DNA of 26,437 nt, from positions 1 to 26,437 of the forward strand of contig JAFWVZ010000051.1 in NCBI GenBank assembly GCA_017523605.1. The letters run 5' to 3'. The notes below the pieces were generated by a model that did not search any database, was not told the DNA's origin, and saw only the letters and a program-made list of their open reading frames with translations. Numbering within the stretch: position 1 is the first letter of the stretch; the number at the start of each line of letters is the position of its first letter. This document shows positions 21,683 through 26,437 of this stretch, piece by piece. Position numbers and translations under genes: made by a program. Origin of the DNA: Bacillota bacterium. Lineage in GTDB: Bacteria > Bacillota > Clostridia > Peptostreptococcales > Anaerovoracaceae.

Positions 21683-23950
21683 TCAGTTGTTCTTGTAATA
21701 GTTTATAAGGCAGCCGTCCGCAAGGATGCGGCGTTCGGGCTCCGTAAGGGCTCCGGTGGTAAGCGTTATCTGCTTTACGCTGCCGTCCGGCTTAACGACG
21801 TACGCTGTGTACTCCGCAGCGTTCTCCAGCACTTTCTGACGGACTCCCGGAACGAAGATGTAATCCCCGTTCTCAAAAACTTCCGGCGTTTCTGTAAGGA
21901 AAGGAACTATTCCCCAGTTTATGCAGTTGCTGCGGTAGCGCTTGGTGGCGTAGGCCCTGGCGAAGTTGGCGGAGCCGCCCATCACCCTCTGGCAGGAAGC
22001 TGCCTGTTCTCTGGCGGAGCCGTCGCCCGGCATGTTGGCGAATATCGCGGAACCTATGTCCGTTATCTCCGGACAGCACGGGACACCGGCCTTAGCCAGC
22101 GCGGTGTATACGTTTCTGATCTCGTCCGGAAGGTCTTTGCCTGCCCTGCGGTCCCTTTCCGCCTGACGCAGTACCTTACTGCGCGGAACGTAGTCCGGAT
22201 CCCTTCTGGACAGCGCGAACTCCGACAGCCTCTCCGGATTGGAACGGTAGGAAGAAGTCTCTCCGGAAGGTATCAGCTCGTCCGTAGTGGTGACCGGGTC
22301 CGTAATGTAGGAGCAGATCTTTACCAGAAGATCCTCCGTAAGCTCCGGCATCTGCGGCCAGTCCTTTATGTTGGGGCCGAACTTAAGCTCCGTTTCCGGT
22401 TCCGGCTTTCCCCAGCCGTTGTATATGCGTTTTTCGTAGATCGACGCATCGAAATCGTTTGCGTAGTCCTTGTATTCCACGTCCAGCTCCGTTGCCGCAG
22501 TAAGCTTTCCGCCGTTGGCAGCAGTGGCGGCTATTGAGCGCGCGTCCATGAGTGCGACGGCGCTTATCTGGCCTTCGCCCGGCTTGGAGCCTTCCCTGTT
22601 GGGGAAGTTCCTGGTGGTGTGCCTTACGGACAGCTCGCCGTTGGCCGGGGTGTCCCCCGCGCCGAAGCACGGTCCGCAGAAGCATTCGCGCATTATTGCT
22701 CCGGCCTGAACCAGATCCAGGGCGCAGCCGTTCTTCATAAGCTGTGCAAGAGCGGGCATGGAGCCCGGATATATGCTTAGGGAGAACGCTCCGTTTCCGC
22801 AGCTCTTTCCGCGGAGTATGTCCGCAGCGGCGCAGATGTTGTCGAAGGTGCCTCCGGCGCAGCCGGCTATCTCGCCCTGCTCCACCCATATCTCCCCGCC
22901 GCGAAGCTTAGAAGAAAGATCCATCTTAACGCCCTTAAGCTGGGCGTTTGCTGCCTCCTCTACCTGATGAAGTATGTCCGCCGCGTTCTCCTTAAGTTCC
23001 TTTATCGTAAAGATGTTGGAGGGATGCATGGGCATCGCCACAGTGCATTCCACGGTACTCAGATCTATGTATACGCAGCCGTCGTACCAGGCAAGGTCCG
23101 CCGGGGCAAGCTTCTTGTAATCCTGCGGTCTGCCGTGGACGGTAAGGTATTCCTTAGTCTTATCATCCGTTACCCAGATGGATGACCAGCAGGTGGTCTC
23201 CGTGGTCATTACGTCTATTGCGTTGCGGTATTCCATGGACAGTCCGGCTATCCCGGGGCCCACGAACTCCATCACCTTGTTCTTTACGTATCCGTTCTTG
23301 TAGACGGCGCCCACTATGGAAAGAGCCACATCGTGAGGGCCTACGCCGGGCTGAGGCTTTCCGGTAAGATATACGGCAACTACCTGTGGCCTTGCGAAAT
23401 CGTAGATGCGGCCGACCAGCTGCTTTGCGAGCTCTCCTCCGCCCTCGCCCACGGCCATGGTGCCTATCGCTCCGTAGCGTGTGTGGCTGTCGGATCCGAG
23501 TATCATCTTTCCGCATCCGGCCATCAGTTCCCTGTTGGCGCTGTGGATGTTGGCGTAGTTTGGCGGAACGTATATGCCGCCGTACTTGTGAGCCGCGGAC
23601 AGCGCGAACTTGTGGTCGTCCTCGTTTATGGTGCCTCCCACTGCGCACAGCGAATTGTGGCAGTTGGTCAGCACGTAGGGCAGCGGGAACTCCGTCATTC
23701 CGGAGGCCCTGGCGGTCTGGATTATGCCTACGTAAGTTATGTCGTGGCTTGTCATGGAGTCGAACTTAAGCTTAAGCTCGTCCATGTTTCCGCTGGTGTT
23801 GTGGTCCCTGAGTATGCTCCAGGCCATGGTGCCTCTGCGGGCGGCTTCTTTATCCGCCGCTCTTCCCGTGAGGGCCTCCAGCTGAGCATCGTCCGCAACT
23901 ATCTGCGTGCCGCCAAGCAGGTATATGCCTGTATCGTAAAGCTTTATCAT
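21683..23950 (-). CDS. Aconitase-superfamily hydratase, YbhJ-like
   Basis: This 755-residue cytoplasmic protein has the aconitase fold but is closest in appearance to the YbhJ group of hydratases of unknown substrate. Likely [4Fe-4S] ligands are Cys364 (AGCAGGT), Cys425 and Cys428 in CFCGPCFGAGDTPANGE, with the CxxC spacing and about 61 residues to the first Cys as in aconitase. Other marks are GSDSHTRYGAIGTMAVGEGGGELAKQ, RHTTRNFPNREGSKPGEGQ and the C-terminal swivel domain block. ATG 23950 has AAGGAG seven bases upstream. The gene is alone between a terminator and a well-formed promoter with an overlapping palindrome. The substrate is not evident; a citrate-cycle neighbour is absent. Confidence 0.88.
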   Translation of the reverse strand: MIKLYDTGIYLLGGTQIVADDAQLEALTGRAADKEAARRGTMAWSILRDHNTSGNMDELKLKFDSMTSHDITYVGIIQTARASGMTEFPLPYVLTNCHNSLCAVGGTINEDDHKFALSAAHKYGGIYVPPNYANIHSANRELMAGCGKMILGSDSHTRYGAIGTMAVGEGGGELAKQLVGRIYDFARPQVVAVYLTGKPQPGVGPHDVALSIVGAVYKNGYVKNKVMEFVGPGIAGLSMEYRNAIDVMTTETTCWSSIWVTDDKTKEYLTVHGRPQDYKKLAPADLAWYDGCVYIDLSTVECTVAMPMHPSNIFTIKELKENAADILHQVEEAANAQLKGVKMDLSSKLRGGEIWVEQGEIAGCAGGTFDNICAAADILRGKSCGNGAFSLSIYPGSMPALAQLMKNGCALDLVQAGAIMRECFCGPCFGAGDTPANGELSVRHTTRNFPNREGSKPGEGQISAVALMDARSIAATAANGGKLTAATELDVEYKDYANDFDASIYEKRIYNGWGKPEPETELKFGPNIKDWPQMPELTEDLLVKICSYITDPVTTTDELIPSGETSSYRSNPERLSEFALSRRDPDYVPRSKVLRQAERDRRAGKDLPDEIRNVYTALAKAGVPCCPEITDIGSAIFANMPGDGSAREQAASCQRVMGGSANFARAYATKRYRSNCINWGIVPFLTETPEVFENGDYIFVPGVRQKVLENAAEYTAYVVKPDGSVKQITLTTGALTEPERRILADGCLINYYKNN

Positions 23951-23970
23951 GATGCGCTCCTTATATACTT

Positions 23971-23989
23971 AATACTTTATTTTAGTATT
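23971..23989. promoter_or_regulatory. Palindromic operator over the hydratase -10
   Basis: AATACTTTATTTTAGTATT pairs in its outer six positions on both sides (AATACT/AGTATT) and overlaps the -10 box of the hydratase promoter on the minus strand. A repressor bound here would stop initiation. The cognate regulator is not identified. Confidence 0.45.
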
Positions 23990-24007
23990 TTAAGGCCGAA
24001 TAATCAA
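23979..24007 (-). promoter_or_regulatory. Promoter of the YbhJ-like hydratase gene
   Basis: The minus strand has TTGATT (24007-24002) and TAAAAT (23984-23979) separated by exactly 17 bases. The start would be near 23972, about 22 bases before the hydratase ATG, which leaves room for AAGGAG. Confidence 0.55.
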
Positions 24008-24038
24008 CAATTAACAGACCGGCCTGCGGATCGAAGGC

Positions 24039-24872
24039 TCAGACCTCCAGATCCGGATGATCGTCCCCGCCGGCCTCTTCCTCTTCGTCCGCGAAGTCCG
24101 GCTCCACGTCCAGTTCCGCGGAAAAACTGATCTTGCGTTTGGCTTCTGACAGATCCACAACACACTTTCCGTCCCATATGGACACCGGGACCTTGTCGAA
24201 AAGACCATAATGCATGGTGATCAGCTCGTCTTCGAAAAGATAGACCGTGATGCGTTCCTTCTGCAGATCCACGACCCAGTATTCCGACATGCCGGATGCC
24301 ATGTATTTACTGAGTTTCAGAATGTAGTCCCTGGAACGCGTGGACGGAGATGTTACTTCGATCGCAAGATCCGGTAATCTGCGGTTTTTCCTACCTTCTT
24401 TTTCGCAGAACACCATGACATCCGGCTGAACTACAGTCCGCTTTTCGAGTTTGATATCAAGAGGGGCAGCTAATACCAGGCATTTCCCACCGCACTTATT
24501 TACATACGCATTCAGGTGCAAACAGATCTCGAACGCAACGGTCTGGTGTACTGCGGTCGGCGACGCAAGGTCGTAGATCACTCCGTCTATGAGCTCGCAG
24601 CGCTGGTCGTCCGGCAGAGCAAAATAGTCTTCCGCCGTGTAGTCGCCCTGCTTTTTAGTCATGTAGGAAAAGGCCCTCTCCCTAAGGACCGTTCCCCATT
24701 CCCCGTCCGAAAGGACCGTTTCGATCTGGCGTCTGGTGTACTCACGCGGGTTCTGCGTGGTGCCTGAAATGATGCGCTGCACCGTGGGCACGGAAAGCCC
24801 GCAGCGGTCCGCGATCTCCTCGTAGGTGAGCCCCAGTTCCATCTTCCTCTGCTGCATTTCTTCGATAGTCAT
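24039..24872 (-). CDS. Helix-turn-helix / Uma2-family nuclease fusion
   Basis: The 277-residue protein combines an N-terminal XRE-like helix-turn-helix (about residues 5-37, LTYEEIADRCGLSVPTVQRI) with a Uma2 (DUF820) PD-(D/E)xK domain at about 78-250. The nuclease-type residues are visible as Glu94, Asp152 in QPDVMVF, Glu173 in AIEVTSPST and Lys187/Lys190, with EYWVVD after. Uma2 proteins are numerous in mobile-rich genomes and their function is uncertain, though they keep a nuclease active site. The last 25 residues are very acidic. ATG 24872 has AAGGAGGT upstream. Isoleucine codons are mostly ATC, unlike the ATA-rich neighbours, which suggests recent acquisition. TTTGAT repeats over its promoter could be an autoregulatory operator bound by its own HTH. 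Confidence 0.85.
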   Translation of the reverse strand: MTIEEMQQRKMELGLTYEEIADRCGLSVPTVQRIISGTTQNPREYTRRQIETVLSDGEWGTVLRERAFSYMTKKQGDYTAEDYFALPDDQRCELIDGVIYDLASPTAVHQTVAFEICLHLNAYVNKCGGKCLVLAAPLDIKLEKRTVVQPDVMVFCEKEGRKNRRLPDLAIEVTSPSTRSRDYILKLSKYMASGMSEYWVVDLQKERITVYLFEDELITMHYGLFDKVPVSIWDGKCVVDLSEAKRKISFSAELDVEPDFADEEEEAGGDDHPDLEV

Positions 24873-24907
24873 AATGGACCTCCTTTTTGGTCAGATCCGT
24901 CGCTGTA

Positions 24908-24936
24908 ATTATACCGCATCATATCAAAGATATCAA
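24908..24936 (-). promoter_or_regulatory. Promoter of the HTH-Uma2 gene
   Basis: TTGATA (24936-24931) and TATAAT (24913-24908) lie 17 bases apart on the minus strand, close to consensus. It drives the HTH-Uma2 gene, starting near 24901 with a leader of about 30 bases. Confidence 0.7.
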
Positions 24937-24950
24937 ACGATGTTTTTGAT
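24921..24950. promoter_or_regulatory. ATCAAA/TTTGAT repeats, candidate autoregulatory operator
   Basis: ATATCAAAG (24921-24929) is followed directly by ATATCAAAC (24930-24938), and TTTGAT (24945-24950) is the inverted copy. The repeats cover the -35 of the HTH-Uma2 promoter. Because that gene encodes a helix-turn-helix protein, autoregulation is a reasonable inference. Confidence 0.45.
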
Positions 24951-24988
24951 GTTTTCAGCAGACGCGTGCATTAGGTAGACAACTGTGG

Positions 24989-24994
24989 TAGAAT
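24989..24994 (+). promoter_or_regulatory. Extended -10 for MATE gene
   Basis: TAGAAT is preceded by TGG, an extended -10, without a recognisable -35. The start site would fall near 25001, only about three bases before the annotated ATG at 25004, and no ribosome binding site lies between. The mRNA may thus be leaderless. Confidence 0.4.
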
Positions 24995-25003
24995 ACTGTT
25001 GTT

Positions 25004-26371
25004 ATGAGTGACGGAAAAGTAAAAGTCCGTGATTTTACGAGCGGCAGCATATTACCCCAGCTGATAAGCCTTGCCTGGCCAATGATGGTGACCATGGCCC
25101 TTCAGCTGGTATATAACATAGTGGACATGGCTGTAGTGGGACACGCCATGGGTAAGACGGGCCTTTCGGCTATCTCCGTGGGCGGCGAGCTTACCCAGTT
25201 TTTCATAGTGTTCTCCGCAGGAATGGCCATGGCCGGACAGGTCATAATCGCCACGTTCATAGGCAAAGGCGAACGGCACAGAATATCCGATGCCATCGGA
25301 ACTCTCATGACCACGGTCATCGCCATGGGGCTTATTGTAAACCTGCTTTTAGCGTTCTGCGGACCGGTCTTCCTTAAATGGATGAACTGCCCGGAAGACG
25401 CTTACGGACAGGCAGTCACATACGTGTTCACCTGCTCCTTCGGATACGTATTCATCTATGGGTACGACGCTCTGGCGGCTATATTCCGCGCCACAGGTAA
25501 TTCCCGCAGCACACTCATATTCATAGCGCTTTCGTCCGTCCTGAATCTGATACTGGACATAGTTTTCGTAAACGTTCTGCACATGCAGGCTTTCGGCGCC
25601 GCGCTCGCCACCGTAATAGGCCAGATATCCGCATTCGCCGCATCAGCGTACTACCTTTACATTAAGCGCAAGGATCTGGAACTTACGCTCGGCAGACGCA
25701 GTTTCATTCCCCAGAAGGATCTGCTTGGTTCCATGCTCAATATAGGCATACCCACAGGCATGCAGTTCTGCGCGGTAGCGTTCTCAATGCTTATGACCAG
25801 TTCCTGGATAAACGCGTACGGTACCGCGGTAAGCGCTGTAAACGGCGCGGGCGGCAAGCTGCGCAAGATAATACAGATAATGACCAAATCCATGTACGGC
25901 GGCGGAGCCGTTATAGTTTCGCAGAGCATGGGCGCGGGCAACACGGAGCGCGTCAAAAAAGTAATGGGCATGGTCTTCAGGATATGCATGATCTACTGGG
26001 TGATCGTGGGGGCGGCCTCCCTGCTCTTCCCGGAGCAGATATTCTCCGTATTCACCAAGGATCCGGAGGTGCTGGCGCTCTCGCACGAATACATGCCGTC
26101 GTTTGCTCTGTGGACCTGCACACTGTCCCTGCTGGCGCCGCTCATGACCCTTGCCAACGGCATAGGGAACCCAAGGTTCAACGTTGCGATGGGGCTTCTG
26201 GACGGCGTCGTGGCAAGGATAGGTCTTTCCGTTCTGCTTGGAAGCGTGCTCGGCTACGGCTATCTAGGGTACTGGTACGGCAACGCCATGGCTACCTTCG
26301 CAAGCATAGCGCTGGGCCTTATTTACTACCTTTCCGGCAAGTGGAAAACGTATAAAGCGATAAAGAAATAA
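25004..26371 (+). CDS. MATE-family multidrug/toxin efflux transporter
   Basis: This 455-residue protein, the normal MATE length, is predicted to have 12 membrane helices and to export cationic drugs, metabolites or similar compounds in exchange for Na+ or H+. The hallmark N-terminal segment LPQLISLAWPMMVTMALQLV and the helix-1/2 motif VYNIVDMAVVGHAMG are present, as is the second-half repeat LLGSMLNIGIPTGMQFCAVAF. ATG 25004 fits the family N terminus, yet it lacks a ribosome binding site and follows an extended -10 by about nine bases. The gene is divergent from the HTH-Uma2 gene. Its substrate is not inferable from sequence. Confidence 0.93.
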   Translation: MSDGKVKVRDFTSGSILPQLISLAWPMMVTMALQLVYNIVDMAVVGHAMGKTGLSAISVGGELTQFFIVFSAGMAMAGQVIIATFIGKGERHRISDAIGTLMTTVIAMGLIVNLLLAFCGPVFLKWMNCPEDAYGQAVTYVFTCSFGYVFIYGYDALAAIFRATGNSRSTLIFIALSSVLNLILDIVFVNVLHMQAFGAALATVIGQISAFAASAYYLYIKRKDLELTLGRRSFIPQKDLLGSMLNIGIPTGMQFCAVAFSMLMTSSWINAYGTAVSAVNGAGGKLRKIIQIMTKSMYGGGAVIVSQSMGAGNTERVKKVMGMVFRICMIYWVIVGAASLLFPEQIFSVFTKDPEVLALSHEYMPSFALWTCTLSLLAPLMTLANGIGNPRFNVAMGLLDGVVARIGLSVLLGSVLGYGYLGYWYGNAMATFASIALGLIYYLSGKWKTYKAIKK

Positions 26372-26406
26372 CACACTGAATGTTGCGCGGCGGGGGCCGT
26401 TTCGTA

Positions 26407-26436
26407 TTGACAAACCCCCACCGTTTGTGGTTAAAT
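26407..26436 (+). promoter_or_regulatory. Promoter at the right window edge
   Basis: A consensus TTGACA (26407-26412) is followed after 18 bases by TTAAAT (26431-26436) preceded by TGG. It would drive a plus-strand gene beyond the window. A CCAC-N5-GTGG inverted repeat lies between the boxes. Confidence 0.5.
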
Positions 26437-26437
26437 A

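Noticed and set aside
26386..26425. GC-rich hairpins after the MATE gene as a terminator
   Set aside because: The CGGC/GCCG stem has only 4 bp and the longer pairing has a mismatch and no T-run; the area is better explained by the promoter at 26407.

Overview
The window looks like a chromosomal stretch from an anaerobic Gram-positive bacterium of the Clostridia type. Support comes from a formate-tetrahydrofolate ligase next to a corrinoid methyl-carrier protein, an oxygen-sensitive iron-sulfur L-serine ammonia-lyase, many AGGAGG-like ribosome binding sites, RNase M5, a YolD-like/Y-family polymerase pair and a GAAC-N4-GTTC LexA-type box. The genus cannot be named from this sequence. No tRNA, rRNA, CRISPR array, insertion sequence or phage gene was seen.

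Layout. (1) Bases 1-1761, minus strand: corrinoid protein followed by fhs, which runs off the left edge; this is a one-carbon / methyl-transfer module. (2) Bases 2088-5712, plus strand: a PucR-type regulator divergent from that module, then arylamine N-acetyltransferase and L-serine ammonia-lyase, closed by a bidirectional terminator. (3) Bases 5819-14404, minus strand: a long co-directional run, rarA - Nudix - rnmV - two-helix membrane protein - thrH - Y-family polymerase - YolD-like protein - pepT - YgjP-like peptidase, then a 48-residue lipoprotein and an MBL-fold hydrolase behind a separate promoter. A LexA-type palindrome abuts the rarA promoter, so at least the first part looks like a DNA-damage operon. 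(4) Bases 14570-16588, plus strand: a stand-alone hydantoinase/oxoprolinase A-like gene with its own promoter. (5) Bases 16592-20371, minus strand: MraY-like transferase - membrane-anchored EndoU nuclease - small unknown protein - DUF4085-like protein with a Cys/His/Asp-rich repeat - YcxB-like membrane protein. (6) Bases 20639-21555, plus strand: two small exported proteins or lipoproteins in an AT-rich patch. (7) Bases 21683-24872, minus strand: an aconitase-superfamily (YbhJ-like) hydratase, then an HTH-Uma2 nuclease fusion, each with its own promoter overlapped by a repeat. (8) Bases 25004-26371, plus strand: a MATE transporter, possibly translated from a leaderless mRNA.

The most interesting parts are the EndoU-containing operon, with a possible toxin/partner pair and a metal-binding repeat, and the LexA-boxed rarA/Y-polymerase operon. 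Codon use splits the window: most genes strongly prefer ATA for isoleucine, whereas fhs and the corrinoid gene (probably highly expressed) and the lipoprotein and Uma2 genes (probably acquired) prefer ATC.
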